DNA of 64,000 bases from Calditrichota bacterium (GCA_003854985.1 RQOG01000010.1:36608-100607), one strand, 5' to 3'; positions 37,594 to 48,648 are shown, numbered from the stretch's first letter. The notes: a model not told the origin generated them from the sequence alone. A program made the numbers and translations.

Positions 37594-40500
37594 TTATTTT
37601 CCGGCAAATGAAATATCCGTTTCCTCTGTCGCCGTTATTTTTCGTTTCACCAATATACCGGCAGTTAATTTTCTGAAATAATTCCGCAGGTCGTCAAATA
37701 CCGTATAAGCCCAGGGCACCGCTAAAAGCGAAATTGCCGTTGAGAAAATGAGACCACCGATAATTACCCGACCCATCGGTGAATAGGAAATACCAATCAT
37801 TTTAGTGTTGCCCACGGCCATAGGGATTAATCCGCCAATGGTGGTGAAAGCCGTCATTAAAATCGGCCGGAACCGATTGCGTCCTGCCTCCACAATTGCA
37901 TCAAACCGGGAATAACCTTCTTTTCTCAGCCGATTGATTAAATCCACCAGGACTATGGCATTGTTTACCACAATGCCAATGAGTATTATGAACCCGATCT
38001 GACCCATCATATCCAGCGTTGTATTGGTTATATACAGCATCCAATAGGCGCCGACAAATGAAAATGGTATGGCAATCAAAACCGACAGAGGCAGTACAAA
38101 CGATTCAAACAAAATACCCATCAGGATAAAGACAAAGCAAACGGCTAAAACGACAGCCTGCATGGTATTATCATCACTTTCCTGCATTCTCCTGTATCTT
38201 TCTCCCTTGCTCCAGGAATAGCCGTAGGGCATATTAAAATCTTCCATCACTTTATCAACTTTGGCGTAAAGTTCGCCTACATTCTGCGTGGTTGCATTGG
38301 CTTTAATTCCCAGATAGGTTTTGCCGTCTTCCCGGTGTATTTCACCGAATCCTTTTTTAATCTGAAAGTCAGCGATTGCCGCCAAAGGCACTTCTTTACC
38401 GTTCCTGGAAAAAAATGTAATATTTTTTAACTGTTCAAAGTTTCTGCGGTCTTCTTCCCGTAATTGAATAAGCATATCGATTTCTTTTTCTTCGGTCTGA
38501 TATTTGGGAAGCTGGATACCGCGTAAGGCATACATGATCGTACCGGAAATCATGCGCGGACTTATCCCGAATTTCTGCGCCTGTTCCCTTTTGATCACCA
38601 GGCGTATTTCATCCTCGCCTGTTTCCCGATCGGTTTCTATACTGATAATGTCCGGTATTTTCTTTAACCGCCTTTCCACCTCTTCGGCCAGCGAAGCAAG
38701 TTTATTGGTATCGTCGCCATAAAGGCTGATATTAACCGAAGCGTCCTGTCCGCCTTCCTGCCGCCAACTGGTCCGAACCTTCACGCCCGGAAAATCAGGC
38801 AGGCGTTTTTTTAAATCCTCAATCACTTCCTCACGGGGCATATGAGAACGATGATAAAAGCCTCCCAGTTGGGCAATGCCTTTATAAATTACGTCATACC
38901 AGTTTTCCTGCGGTTCGGGAAATAAAAACACCTGCACCCGTCCATTGTTATTTCTGAATCTTGAATTAATTGTGCGCACATTATACGCTTCGGCTTTAAC
39001 CCTGATGGAATCTTCAATTCGTATGATCAGGTTTTCCGCATCATCAAGCGTATAATTGTCAGGCATATCAAGGAATAAACGGAAATCATTGATATTACCC
39101 TGGGCATTATCGGTTTTCGGGATACTATCCGTAATTAGCTCCATCGACATATAGGTAAGAATTAATATGATAAAGGCTTCTATACGATGGTTCAATACCC
39201 AGGCAAGCGTTTTGCTGTAAACGCGATTCAACTTAATAATTACCGGCGCCTCCGTTACTTTTCTGCGGCTGACAATTCTGCTGGCAGCCAGTGGAATAAA
39301 TATCAGGGCTACAAAAAGGGATGCGCCTAGTGCAAAAACAACCGGAAGTCCGATACGCAGCATAATAAACTGAAATTCCAAATCATCGCTCATCAGAATA
39401 AGCGGAAGAAAAACGACCATAGTGGTCATCGTCGCCATGATAACCGCCAGATACACTTCGCTGCTGCCCTTGGCGGCGGCGTCAACATCATTCAGGCCGT
39501 TTGCTCTCTTATGATAGATGTTTTCCAGCACTACAATGGAATTATCCACTACCATGCCGACGGAAATCATTAATCCCATCATGGTAATCAGATTCATCGT
39601 CCAGCCTATAAAATACAGCACCGTCATACTGACCATGATGGATAAGGGAATGGCTATATTCAGTATAATGGTCATGCGCATCCGGCGCAGAAAAAAATAA
39701 AGCACAAAAAAAGCGAAAAACGCGCCCCAGATGCCGGCGTTTTCAAGGTTATTAACCGATTCCAGTATAAATTCACCCTGGTTAAAAAGAATTTCAATCC
39801 GGTAATTCTGGTACCGGGGATCTTTCTTGAAATCGGCCAATTGTTCTTCAATCGCCTGACAAACATCAACCGTATTGGCGATGGATTCTTTGTAGATGGC
39901 CAGTTCAATTGCCGCCTGGCCGTCGATACGCTGTTTCCAGTGTCTTTCGGGCACATCATATTTTACTTCCGCAATATCCTTGACCTTTATGTTTGGTCCA
40001 TGAATTGGAATTTCCCTTACCGCTTCCAGCGATTTAAACTTACCCATAGAACGGACATAGATTTTCTGACCGCCTGATTCCAGATGCCCGGAGGAAATTG
40101 AAAAATTATCACTGCGCAGTGCCGTTACAATTTCATACAAATTAACCTTAAAACTTTTAACCAAATCCTGGTTTATATGAATAAGGATTGATTTTTCATC
40201 GGCGCCGCCGATTTCCACGTTGGCTACGCCTTCAATTCTTTCCAACGGTTTTTTAAGCACCTGCTCTGTGAAATAATAAGGGTCATCCAATGGTTCGTCC
40301 GGAATAATGGCGACCCAGATAACCGGGTCGTCGTCTTCGCTCCACTTTCGCAAATACAGCCTTTCGATATCATCCGGCAGCTCAGCTTTTACGCGGTCCA
40401 TCCGATCACGCAACTGGCTGTAGGCAATATCCATGTCTATTTCCTGGGAGAATTCAATAAATGTCCAGCAGCCCCTGGTGCTGCTGTTTGTAACCACTCG

Positions 40501-40776
40501 TTGCACACCCTGTAACGTGCGAACCTCTTCTTCAACAGGTCTGGCAATATATTGCTCCACTTCTTCAGGATTGGCATTGGGATATGGCGTCCAGATGCCA
40601 AGAAACGGAGGCGTATAGCCGGCAGGCATTAACTCAACGGCAATTTGTTTATAAGCAATAAATCCCACCACCAGCAAGGCTACCAGGGACATTAAAACGG
40701 TTACGGGACGCATAAGCGCAAATTTTGGCAACGGACTGGCGTTGATTAACTGCCGTTTATTAATTTTACCGGACAA
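37594..40776 (-). CDS. RND efflux permease (AcrB/HAE family)
   Basis: This 1060-aa inner-membrane proton antiporter has the RND plan of twelve helices and two large periplasmic loops. Recognisable parts are the first helix with PVTVLMSLVALLVVGF, VDNSIVVLENIYHKR in helix 4, GQIGFIILIGIVVNNAIVLV, and FRPILMTAFTTIGGLIPMA near helix 11. It is the third gene after an adaptor and another permease. The gene pair may form a mixed trimer, as MdtB and MdtC do, or serve two substrates. No outer-membrane TolC-like gene follows. Confidence 0.93.
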   Translation of the reverse strand: MSGKINKRQLINASPLPKFALMRPVTVLMSLVALLVVGFIAYKQIAVELMPAGYTPPFLGIWTPYPNANPEEVEQYIARPVEEEVRTLQGVQRVVTNSSTRGCWTFIEFSQEIDMDIAYSQLRDRMDRVKAELPDDIERLYLRKWSEDDDPVIWVAIIPDEPLDDPYYFTEQVLKKPLERIEGVANVEIGGADEKSILIHINQDLVKSFKVNLYEIVTALRSDNFSISSGHLESGGQKIYVRSMGKFKSLEAVREIPIHGPNIKVKDIAEVKYDVPERHWKQRIDGQAAIELAIYKESIANTVDVCQAIEEQLADFKKDPRYQNYRIEILFNQGEFILESVNNLENAGIWGAFFAFFVLYFFLRRMRMTIILNIAIPLSIMVSMTVLYFIGWTMNLITMMGLMISVGMVVDNSIVVLENIYHKRANGLNDVDAAAKGSSEVYLAVIMATMTTMVVFLPLILMSDDLEFQFIMLRIGLPVVFALGASLFVALIFIPLAASRIVSRRKVTEAPVIIKLNRVYSKTLAWVLNHRIEAFIILILTYMSMELITDSIPKTDNAQGNINDFRLFLDMPDNYTLDDAENLIIRIEDSIRVKAEAYNVRTINSRFRNNNGRVQVFLFPEPQENWYDVIYKGIAQLGGFYHRSHMPREEVIEDLKKRLPDFPGVKVRTSWRQEGGQDASVNISLYGDDTNKLASLAEEVERRLKKIPDIISIETDRETGEDEIRLVIKREQAQKFGISPRMISGTIMYALRGIQLPKYQTEEKEIDMLIQLREEDRRNFEQLKNITFFSRNGKEVPLAAIADFQIKKGFGEIHREDGKTYLGIKANATTQNVGELYAKVDKVMEDFNMPYGYSWSKGERYRRMQESDDNTMQAVVLAVCFVFILMGILFESFVLPLSVLIAIPFSFVGAYWMLYITNTTLDMMGQIGFIILIGIVVNNAIVLVDLINRLRKEGYSRFDAIVEAGRNRFRPILMTAFTTIGGLIPMAVGNTKMIGISYSPMGRVIIGGLIFSTAISLLAVPWAYTVFDDLRNYFRKLTAGILVKRKITATEETDISFAGK

Positions 40777-40841
40777 TTTTTCTCCTTAATGACTGCGTCA
40801 TTATATTCTATAAATTTTATCAGCATAACCCATAATATAAC

Positions 40842-43800
40842 TCATTTACCATGTTCAAAAACCGTTTCCGCCTCAACTGCCTCTGCCAACTGCTCGCGCG
40901 TAAACAGTGAATACACAACAGGGATAACGATCAGGGTTAGTAAAGTGGACACGGATAGACCGATAATAACCGTAATCGCCATAGGCGTTCTGATCTCTGC
41001 GCCGTCTCCCAACCCCAGGGCCATTGGCAATAAACCCAATACGGTTGTGGCGGTGGTCATTAAAATCGGCCGCAAACGAACCTGCCCGCCTTTAATGATG
41101 GCTTCTGATTTTGTTAATCCTTTATCGCGTAAATGGTTGATATAATCAACGAGCACGATGGCATTATTAACAACAATTCCGGCCAGCATGATAAGTCCCA
41201 GGAAAACGACAATGCTCAAAGGAATATTAAAAATATAAAGAAAGATAATTACGCCAACTACGGCCAAAGGTATGGTAAAGATAATCACAAAAGGATGAAT
41301 CAGCGATTCAAACTGTGAAGCCATAACAATATAAACAAGGAAAATAGCCAGTCCCAGAGCCAGAAACAGACTATTCATAGATGTTTCCATTTCTTTATTT
41401 TGTCCGGCCAGCTCATAAGAAAAATCATTTGGCAGATCAAGCTGCTGAATTTCATTATATATCTGACTGCTTATTTCGCTTAGATTAGCGCCCGGCATAA
41501 TATTGGCGGTCAGAACCGCTGAACGCTGCTGACCGATCCGGCGTATTTCCGAAGGCCCTTCATTTATCCTTATTTCAGCTACGGCATGCAAAGGAATGGG
41601 CACCGGTTTTCCGGGATTAATTACCAGATTTCTCAAATCATCGATACTCTGTTTATCATCTTCACGCAGTCTTACTAAAATATCGATTCGGCGGTCTTCA
41701 TCCTTAAACTCCGACGCCACATCGCCGCGCACTTTATTACGTACAATGGAAGCGACATTCAGCAGATTCAGATCATACTGGGCAAGCACCTGCCGGTTAT
41801 AAAATATCTGAACTTCCGGATTTCCGCGCTGGATATTGGATTTGGCATCCACTACGCCTTCAATATCACTGATGCGTTCCTCAAGATCCCTGCTGAATTG
41901 CTGAAGTTTTGCCAGATTATATCCCTTCAGGTATACTTCGATAGGCGTTTTAAAACTGAAAATAGTCGGACGGGAGATATCCGAACGGATACCGGGATAA
42001 CCCCGCATAATATCCCGTATCTCGGCTATCACACTTTCTTCAGCGCCTTCCAGATTCCTGGTCGGTTTTAGAGTTACCGTTAATCTTGCCGTATGTTCGC
42101 CTTCTTCCGATTCGGATGCGGCGCTTTTATCGGTTCCGGAAACGGAGGCTATCTGGAACACTTCTTCTATACCGGCAATTTGTTCCTGAATAGGCTGAAT
42201 TCGTTCATCGGTTTTCTCCACCGGCGTACCGATCGGCAGCGTTAACTGAACATAGAACTCGCCCTGGTGCACTTCGGGTATTAATTCACTGCTTAATCTG
42301 GGCCCGATTATCCAGATAACAATTAAAAATAAAACAATAGTCACCCCAGCCACAGACAGCTTGTTATCCAGGGCTTTAGCTAATATTACGGGATAAAATT
42401 TTTCAACTTTGGAATAAACCGCATCGAATACATACACGGTAAAATTGGCCGGTCCGGTGAGCATTATCCGCAAAACGAGATATAAAAAGTAAGCTAAAAT
42501 ACCAATAACCGTAATTAACGCATGGAAAATCCGGAAAAACACTTCCAGCAAAACAGAAACAAAATATTTTATCAGATAATAAGCAAATCCCGTCCAACTT
42601 AAAAACAGGAGTTTAAGAATCCGGATTGCATGATCACCCCGCCCTATAAATTCCCGGAGCCGGGAAAGATCATCATACCAGTGGATAACGGATTTCGATA
42701 CCATGAATTCAGGCCAGATATCCATTATAAAGCCTATGCTGTCTGCATGAGAATCAACGGCCCATTGTTTTAACTGTCCTGAATAATTTTTTAAAATATA
42801 TTTATCTGCCAGAAATAAAGGGATTTGCAGTAATACCATAAGAACCATAATGCTTTGTTTAACCAATGAAACCAGGAGTAAAAAAAGCACCTTTAGAATT
42901 TTATAGATACATATCCCTGCGCTAAATAACAGATATTTTAGTCCGGATAAAATTTTCTCCCCCAACGAATCGGGATTTTTATCTGAAAACAATTCATTGA
43001 TTTTATCTTTAAGCGAAAAATTAACGATATAATTTTTAGGAATCTGCCCTGTGCTCATGCCATGCATGAATGTTTCTATTTTTCTTGAAGACAACATGGG
43101 GATAAGGAATAAAGCCACCGCCAGGGAAGCCAACAGGGAAAAGACCACGGTCAGGGCCAGATCGCCAAAAACCTGCCCGGCAACACCCTCTACAAATACA
43201 ATTGGAAAGAACACGGCAATGGTAGTCAATGTAGAAGCTATAACAGCGCCTCCGACTTCACTTACGCCCCGAATCGTAGCGGTAATCATATCATCGCCTT
43301 CTTCCCTGCACCGGGCAATGCTTTCCAATACCACGATGGAGTTATCCACCAGCATACCGATTCCCAGGGCCAGGCCGCCCAGGGACATGATATTGAGAGA
43401 TACGGAAAAGATCTTCATCGGCGCAAAGGTAGCGATAACAGAAATAGGAATAGATAAACCTATGATCACCGTAGGACCCAATTGCCGTAAAAATATAAAC
43501 AGAACCAGAATCGCCAGTAATCCACCCATGATAGCCGTTGATTTGACCTCATCGATGGAGTTCTTAATAAATATACTCTGGTCGGATAAGGTTTCGATGC
43601 CAATCATATCCGGCAGTCCGTAAGACAGAAAATTGGTCATCGCCTTTAGGTTAAAACCCGGGCCTCCTCTGCCTGGGCCGCCTTGTTGTCCAGGTTGGCC
43701 TTCGGCCTTCTTTTGGGGTTCTTTTTTTTGCTCTTCCAGTTGTTTTACAAAAGCCCTTTGTTCCTCGGTACCATATATTTTATCCTTTACAAGGGCGGCC

Positions 43801-44696
43801 ACCGATACAATATTAGCATCGGCTTCCTTATATATTTCGATCTCAACGCTTTCTTTACCATGGATACGGGAAATTATTTCTCTTTCCTTGCTTGTCCGGT
43901 AGACATGCCCGACATCTTTGATTTTTATATCAACGCCGTTCCAGCGGCCGATAACCACGTTGGAAATTTCATTAACCGTTTTAAACTCATTCAGAGTCCT
44001 TACCAGGTATTCGGTCTCGCCCTCTTTCAGATTACCGCCGGCCAGATTGACATTTTCCTCGGAAAGCCGGTTGCGTACCGTCTGGATATCCATGCCGATC
44101 AGGGTTAGTTTTTGCTCGTCAAGTTCTACGCGGATTTCTTCTTCCAGTCCGCCTTTAACCTTAACAGCGGCGACGCCGTCAACGGTTTCCAGCGCCCGTT
44201 TAATTTCTTCTTCCGCCAGATACCTCATATAGGTCAAACTCGGATGTCCATAGATACCTAAACGCATGATAGGATCCAGAGAAGGATCATATCTCAGAAT
44301 CAACGGCCGTTTGACTTCCTCCGGCAGATAAACCTGGTCTAATTTTTCCCTGATATCCGAAGTCGCCTTATTCATATCCGTATCCCAGGTAAATTCCAGG
44401 ATAACATCCGATTGATCCGCCTTGGAAATAGAACTGATTGATACCAAATCATCCACCACGCCAAGGGCCTGCTCAACAGGTCTGGAAATAGTGGTTTCAA
44501 TTTCTTCGGGAGCGGTGCCTTCATATTCGGTGCGCACGGTAAGACTTGGGTAAGTCATATCCGGCATTAAATTTAAGGGCAGTTGATTATAGGAAATAAA
44601 TCCGAAAACAAACACACCGATCACAACCATCAGAATAGCAACAGGCCGCCTGGTAGTGAATGCAAAAAAACTGCTTTGATTTATATTCTTATCCAT
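40842..44696 (-). CDS. RND efflux permease with large cytoplasmic insertion
   Basis: At 1284 aa this RND transporter is about 230 residues longer than AcrB. The standard parts are present: PVAILMVVIGVFVFGF, LVDNSIVVLESIARCREEG and RLRPILMTTATTVLGLLPMA. A segment of roughly residues 540-775, between helices 6 and 7, contains extra hydrophobic stretches (KILKVLFLLLVSLVKQ, IRILKLLFLSWTGFAYYLIK). A Gln/Gly-rich linker lies near residues 320-350 in the first periplasmic loop. It follows the adaptor gene by 93 bp and precedes the second permease by 65 bp. Confidence 0.92.
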   Translation of the reverse strand: MDKNINQSSFFAFTTRRPVAILMVVIGVFVFGFISYNQLPLNLMPDMTYPSLTVRTEYEGTAPEEIETTISRPVEQALGVVDDLVSISSISKADQSDVILEFTWDTDMNKATSDIREKLDQVYLPEEVKRPLILRYDPSLDPIMRLGIYGHPSLTYMRYLAEEEIKRALETVDGVAAVKVKGGLEEEIRVELDEQKLTLIGMDIQTVRNRLSEENVNLAGGNLKEGETEYLVRTLNEFKTVNEISNVVIGRWNGVDIKIKDVGHVYRTSKEREIISRIHGKESVEIEIYKEADANIVSVAALVKDKIYGTEEQRAFVKQLEEQKKEPQKKAEGQPGQQGGPGRGGPGFNLKAMTNFLSYGLPDMIGIETLSDQSIFIKNSIDEVKSTAIMGGLLAILVLFIFLRQLGPTVIIGLSIPISVIATFAPMKIFSVSLNIMSLGGLALGIGMLVDNSIVVLESIARCREEGDDMITATIRGVSEVGGAVIASTLTTIAVFFPIVFVEGVAGQVFGDLALTVVFSLLASLAVALFLIPMLSSRKIETFMHGMSTGQIPKNYIVNFSLKDKINELFSDKNPDSLGEKILSGLKYLLFSAGICIYKILKVLFLLLVSLVKQSIMVLMVLLQIPLFLADKYILKNYSGQLKQWAVDSHADSIGFIMDIWPEFMVSKSVIHWYDDLSRLREFIGRGDHAIRILKLLFLSWTGFAYYLIKYFVSVLLEVFFRIFHALITVIGILAYFLYLVLRIMLTGPANFTVYVFDAVYSKVEKFYPVILAKALDNKLSVAGVTIVLFLIVIWIIGPRLSSELIPEVHQGEFYVQLTLPIGTPVEKTDERIQPIQEQIAGIEEVFQIASVSGTDKSAASESEEGEHTARLTVTLKPTRNLEGAEESVIAEIRDIMRGYPGIRSDISRPTIFSFKTPIEVYLKGYNLAKLQQFSRDLEERISDIEGVVDAKSNIQRGNPEVQIFYNRQVLAQYDLNLLNVASIVRNKVRGDVASEFKDEDRRIDILVRLREDDKQSIDDLRNLVINPGKPVPIPLHAVAEIRINEGPSEIRRIGQQRSAVLTANIMPGANLSEISSQIYNEIQQLDLPNDFSYELAGQNKEMETSMNSLFLALGLAIFLVYIVMASQFESLIHPFVIIFTIPLAVVGVIIFLYIFNIPLSIVVFLGLIMLAGIVVNNAIVLVDYINHLRDKGLTKSEAIIKGGQVRLRPILMTTATTVLGLLPMALGLGDGAEIRTPMAITVIIGLSVSTLLTLIVIPVVYSLFTREQLAEAVEAETVFEHGK

Positions 44697-44789
44697 AAAT
44701 AATATTTTTCTCCGGTATAAAAGCCTATTTAAAATGAACTAACTATTATAGCAAACCGGCTGATAGTAATTATATGTTACTGGTTTTAG

Positions 44790-45941
44790 CTATTGTGTTT
44801 TAGCCGCGATAGTATTCTTGCGCTCACTGACGATTTGCACTCTCGCTTTATCCTTCATTCCGGCCTGGCCCACAACAATAATTTTATCGCCTTCATTGAT
44901 ATCTTTAACCGCTTCAACTTTATCATGATCCTGATATCCGACTTCCAATTTAATTTTATGCGCAACGCTATCGCGTACTACATAAACATGCATGAATTCA
45001 TTTTCGTAAATAATAGCTGTTTTCGGAACCAGGACTACATTAAGATGAGAATCAACGATAATGCGGACATTTACAAACATCCCGGGTTTTAGCAGGTTAT
45101 TCTGATTCCTGACGCCAATGGTTACTTTAAATGTGCCGCTGGCCGGATCAACAATCGGGCTGATTCTTTTCACCCAGCCATTGAATTCCTCTCCCGGAAT
45201 GTTATCGGATAAAATAACGGCTTTCTGGTTAACCTGAAGCTGATTGATATTTTTTTCCGGCACGTATACCACCGCGATCATTTCTTCTGTATTTACAACG
45301 GTAAACAACCGATCGGTCGGCTGAATCCGCTCGCCTCTTTTAGCCGAACGATCGCCTACCCAGCCGGAAATCGGGGCGCGTATTCTCATATAATCAAGGT
45401 TTAATTTGGCTTCATCCCATTGTATCCGGGCTGTTTCCAGGGCAAAACCGGCCGATTCAAATTCTTCATCGGAAAGAAGCGATTTATCGTGCATGGCTTT
45501 AAGGCGGTTAAAATTATTAAGTTGTTTTTCATATTCTACATTGGCCCTCTGCTCCGCCAGTTCATATTGCTCCGGCTCCAATTCCAGCATCACCTCATTT
45601 CTCCGGACGTACTGCCCTTCTTCTTTATTAATCTTTTGCACAATACCCTGCATCCGCCCGTAAACGTCGGCCATAATTTCCGTCTCAAGATTGGAACTAA
45701 GCAGAATATATCTCGATATATCTCCCAGTTTTATAGTTACAACTTCCACCGGAATCAGGTCTTCGGCAATAGTTTGCCTTGCTCCCGGTTTAGTTTGTTT
45801 CATATTATCGGCTGAATCCATAGCCGCGCTGTCAGCGCCGGCAAATTGAGAATTAGGAGTCGCTTCAGATTTGCTGGAACAACTTACCATGATCAGTGCC
45901 GATATGATTAAAGCCGGCAAGATGACAAAGATTTTACGCAT
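44790..45941 (-). CDS. RND efflux periplasmic adaptor (lipoprotein)
   Basis: The 383-aa membrane-fusion protein has a lipoprotein signal with the box MVSCSS, a barrel-sandwich (lipoyl-like) half motif around VYGRMQGIVQKINKEEGQYV, a short alpha-hairpin and the mating half RIRAPISGWVGDRSAKRGE. The beta-barrel and membrane-proximal domains end in GDKIIVVGQAGMKD. It would link the two permeases to an outer-membrane channel that is not encoded here. TAATTTTG at 45974-45981 on the minus strand may be its -7 box. It is the first gene of the operon. Confidence 0.92.
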   Translation of the reverse strand: MRKIFVILPALIISALIMVSCSSKSEATPNSQFAGADSAAMDSADNMKQTKPGARQTIAEDLIPVEVVTIKLGDISRYILLSSNLETEIMADVYGRMQGIVQKINKEEGQYVRRNEVMLELEPEQYELAEQRANVEYEKQLNNFNRLKAMHDKSLLSDEEFESAGFALETARIQWDEAKLNLDYMRIRAPISGWVGDRSAKRGERIQPTDRLFTVVNTEEMIAVVYVPEKNINQLQVNQKAVILSDNIPGEEFNGWVKRISPIVDPASGTFKVTIGVRNQNNLLKPGMFVNVRIIVDSHLNVVLVPKTAIIYENEFMHVYVVRDSVAHKIKLEVGYQDHDKVEAVKDINEGDKIIVVGQAGMKDKARVQIVSERKNTIAAKTQ

Positions 45942-46061
45942 ATCCTCTCCATTTTTCCTTAAATAAAAAATAACAAAATTACAGTACTTTTGTACGACTA
46001 ATTAAGCCTGATGTTTCAATCGGGAAGACTTAAAATATAATTAAATTCGTGGTATTTTTAT

Positions 46062-46098
46062 TATAAATATAACAGCGGGTTATTAAGCCCGCTGTTAT
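46062..46098 (-). terminator. Terminator of the nqr operon
   Basis: ATAACAGCGGG (46069-46079) pairs with CCCGCTGTTAT (46088-46098), an 11-bp stem with an 8-nt loop just past the nqrF stop. The tract after it on the minus strand is T-rich but interrupted by A. Confidence 0.75.
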
Positions 46099-46106
46099 AG
46101 AAAATA

Positions 46107-47333
46107 TTAGAATTCATCGAAGGCAATCATATCTTTTTCAACGCCAATATTATACAGCATGTTGTTCACATCGCTGATCATCATTGGCGGACCGCATAAA
46201 TAATATTCGATATCTTCCGGCGCTTCATGCTTCTCAAGATAATGATCATGCACCACCTGGTGAATGAATCCTTTAGGACCGGTCCAGTTGTCTTCCGGAA
46301 GCGGCTCGGACAAAGCTACATGGTAACTAAAATTGGGAAATTTATCTGCAATTGCTTTAAAGTGATCGTCATAAAACATCTCCCGTTTGGAACGGGCGCC
46401 ATACCAGAACGAGACTTTACGATCCGTTTTCAGAGTATGAAACAGATGGAAAATATGGCTGCGCATCGGAGCCATACCGGCGCCGCCTCCGATATAACAC
46501 ATTTCGCGATTGGTGTCTTTTATAAAGAATTCTCCGTACGGTCCGCTGACCATCACCTTATCGCCGGGTTTTAGACTAAAAATAAACGAGGACGATATGC
46601 CGGGAGGGAAATCGGTTCCCGGCGGCGGTGTGGCAATTCTCACATTTAACATAACAATATCCGACTCTGCCGGATGACTGGCCATGGAATACGCCCGGAA
46701 TATTTCTTCATCATTGGACGCCTTCAAATCCCACAGATGATATTTGTCCCAGTCCGAACGGAATCTTTCTTCTATAACAAAGTCTTTAAAAGACAGGTTA
46801 TATGGCGGTATGTATATCTGGATATATCCGCCTGCTTTAAAATCAAGATGTTGTCCTTTGGGTAATTCCAGCACCAGCTCTTTTATGAAGGTGGCCACAT
46901 TATTATTGGAGCGGACGGTACATTCGAATTTCTGGATATTAAATATTTCTTCGGGAATCTCGATTTTCATATCATTTTTTACTTTAATCTGGCAGGCCAG
47001 CCGGATATAATCCTTAAGCTGATTCCGTGTTAATTGCGATTCTTCGGTAGGCAAAGGATCGCCGCCGCCTTCGAGTACTTTGACTTTGCACAAACCACAG
47101 GTGCCCTGCCCACCGCAGGCGGAAGGCAGAAATATTTGATTATTGCTTAAAGTAACAAGCAAATTACTACCCGCTTCGACCTCAGGACTTCTTTCTTCAT
47201 CATTATTAATAATTATTTTAACCTTGCCTTTTGTTACTAATTTTGATTCGGCGTAGGTCAACATAGCGACTAAAATAAAGATGGTTATGGTGAATACGCC
47301 AGCGCTTATTCCAATAATTCCTATAGTACTCAA
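46107..47333 (-). CDS. nqrF: Na+-translocating NADH:quinone reductase subunit F
   Basis: NqrF is the electron entry point of the sodium-pumping complex. An N-terminal helix anchors it in the membrane. A ferredoxin-like domain binds the 2Fe-2S centre with [10 protein letters not shown] and a later Cys (LACQIKV). The FAD domain shows RAYSMASHP and the NADH domain [11 protein letters not shown] and CGPPMM. The 408-aa length is normal. It is the last gene of nqrABCDEF and lies 16 bp after nqrE. Confidence 0.97.
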   Translation of the reverse strand: MSTIGIIGISAGVFTITIFILVAMLTYAESKLVTKGKVKIIINNDEERSPEVEAGSNLLVTLSNNQIFLPSACGGQGTCGLCKVKVLEGGGDPLPTEESQLTRNQLKDYIRLACQIKVKNDMKIEIPEEIFNIQKFECTVRSNNNVATFIKELVLELPKGQHLDFKAGGYIQIYIPPYNLSFKDFVIEERFRSDWDKYHLWDLKASNDEEIFRAYSMASHPAESDIVMLNVRIATPPPGTDFPPGISSSFIFSLKPGDKVMVSGPYGEFFIKDTNREMCYIGGGAGMAPMRSHIFHLFHTLKTDRKVSFWYGARSKREMFYDDHFKAIADKFPNFSYHVALSEPLPEDNWTGPKGFIHQVVHDHYLEKHEAPEDIEYYLCGPPMMISDVNNMLYNIGVEKDMIAFDEF

Positions 47334-47349
47334 AATATACTCCTGTTTT

Positions 47350-47976
47350 TTATAATTGAATACCAGAAAAAAGCATAAATGCCATGGACATCAAACCTGT
47401 TATCAACATGGTTAACCCCAATCCTTTAAGTCCGGACGGTACATTAGAATACCTGATCTTCATTCTTATAGAGGCCATAGCCACAATGGCTAAAAACCAG
47501 CCGAGTCCGGCGCCGGCGCCAAATACAGTCGCTTCTCCCAATGTATATTCTCTTTCAACCATAAAGAGACAAGCGCCTAAAATAGCGCAATTAACGGCGA
47601 TCAATGGTAAAAATATTCCCAGTGCCGCATAAAGTCTGGGCGAAAATTTATCAATAACCATTTCCACCAGTTGAACCATGGCGGCAATAGTAGCGATGAA
47701 TGTGATGAAATTGAGAAAACTCAAATCCAATTTTTCAAAATCTTCCGAGATAAAAGACAGCCAGCTTAAAGCGCCTTCTTTTAAAATATATTCATGTATC
47801 AGCCAATTCATCGGAGCCGTGATCACTAAAACAAACGTTACCGCAGTTCCCAATCCCACCGCCGTTTCTACCTTTTTAGACACCGCCAAAAAGGAACACA
47901 TTCCTAAAAAGAAGGCTAAAAGAATGTTTTCTACGAATACCGCTTTGACGAATAAACTAAGATAATGTTCTAACAT
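47350..47976 (-). CDS. nqrE: Na+-translocating NADH:quinone reductase subunit E
   Basis: NqrE is a 208-aa, six-helix inner-membrane subunit paired with NqrD; together they hold a membrane 2Fe-2S centre. The opening [21 protein letters not shown] carries a conserved Cys, and the second-half repeat [11 protein letters not shown] carries the other. The length and helix pattern match the family. A strong AGGAGG ribosome site is seen upstream and nqrD ends 12 bp before it. Confidence 0.96.
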   Translation of the reverse strand: MLEHYLSLFVKAVFVENILLAFFLGMCSFLAVSKKVETAVGLGTAVTFVLVITAPMNWLIHEYILKEGALSWLSFISEDFEKLDLSFLNFITFIATIAAMVQLVEMVIDKFSPRLYAALGIFLPLIAVNCAILGACLFMVEREYTLGEATVFGAGAGLGWFLAIVAMASIRMKIRYSNVPSGLKGLGLTMLITGLMSMAFMLFSGIQL

Positions 47977-47988
47977 GATTCAGCCTCC

Positions 47989-48648
47989 TTATTCTGAAAT
48001 CGTCTTATTAAGCGTTCGTTGGAGCCAGACCAGCAAACCGAGCAAAATAAAGGCGCCGGGGGCCAGAACCATCAATCCCATATTTTCATAACCGGCGTTA
48101 TAAAGGCTTTCCGGTATGATGGAATATCCGAGAAAAGTACCACTGCCCAGAATTTCCCGGCCGGTCGCTATCACCATTAAAATCCAGCCGTAACCGAGTC
48201 CGTTTCCCAATCCATCTAACAATGAAGGCCATGGTTTATTCTGCAGGGCATAAGCCTCCGCTCTTCCCAGGATAATACAATTAGTGATAATCAATCCGAC
48301 AAACACGCTTAATTGTTTGCTGATATTATACAGGAAGGCCTTGAGAATCTGATCCACCAGGATAACCAATGTAGCTACGACAGCCAGTTCTACGATAATG
48401 CGAATTTTGCTTGGAATTCGTTTCCGCAGCATAGATATAGTCAAATTTGAAAGACATAACACCGATATGACAGCAAGAGACATAACAAGCGCAGTCCGTA
48501 TTTGTACTGTAACAGCCAGCGCCGAACAGATACCCAGAACCTGAAAAGTAATAGGATTGTTATTGCTTAACGGTTCGGTTATGTTTTTCAGATTTTTCTT
48601 AGAAAAGAGTTTTTCTCTTTTTACCTGAACTTCTGCTTTATCAGCCAT
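47989..48648 (-). CDS. nqrD: Na+-translocating NADH:quinone reductase subunit D
   Basis: NqrD is the pseudo-symmetric partner of NqrE in the membrane. The 219-aa protein has six helices with the cysteines in LGICSALAVTVQ and ITNCIILGRAEAYA, which in the known structure help bind the intramembrane iron centre. A soluble N-terminal extension of about 25 residues rich in Lys is slightly longer than usual. The start overlaps nqrC by 8 bases. Confidence 0.96.
   Translation of the reverse strand: MADKAEVQVKREKLFSKKNLKNITEPLSNNNPITFQVLGICSALAVTVQIRTALVMSLAVISVLCLSNLTISMLRKRIPSKIRIIVELAVVATLVILVDQILKAFLYNISKQLSVFVGLIITNCIILGRAEAYALQNKPWPSLLDGLGNGLGYGWILMVIATGREILGSGTFLGYSIIPESLYNAGYENMGLMVLAPGAFILLGLLVWLQRTLNKTISE

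Noticed and set aside
43051..44232. Plus-strand frames of 90-190 codons opposite the large RND permease
   Set aside because: They are antisense to a well-supported transporter gene, with low-complexity translations and no ribosome site.
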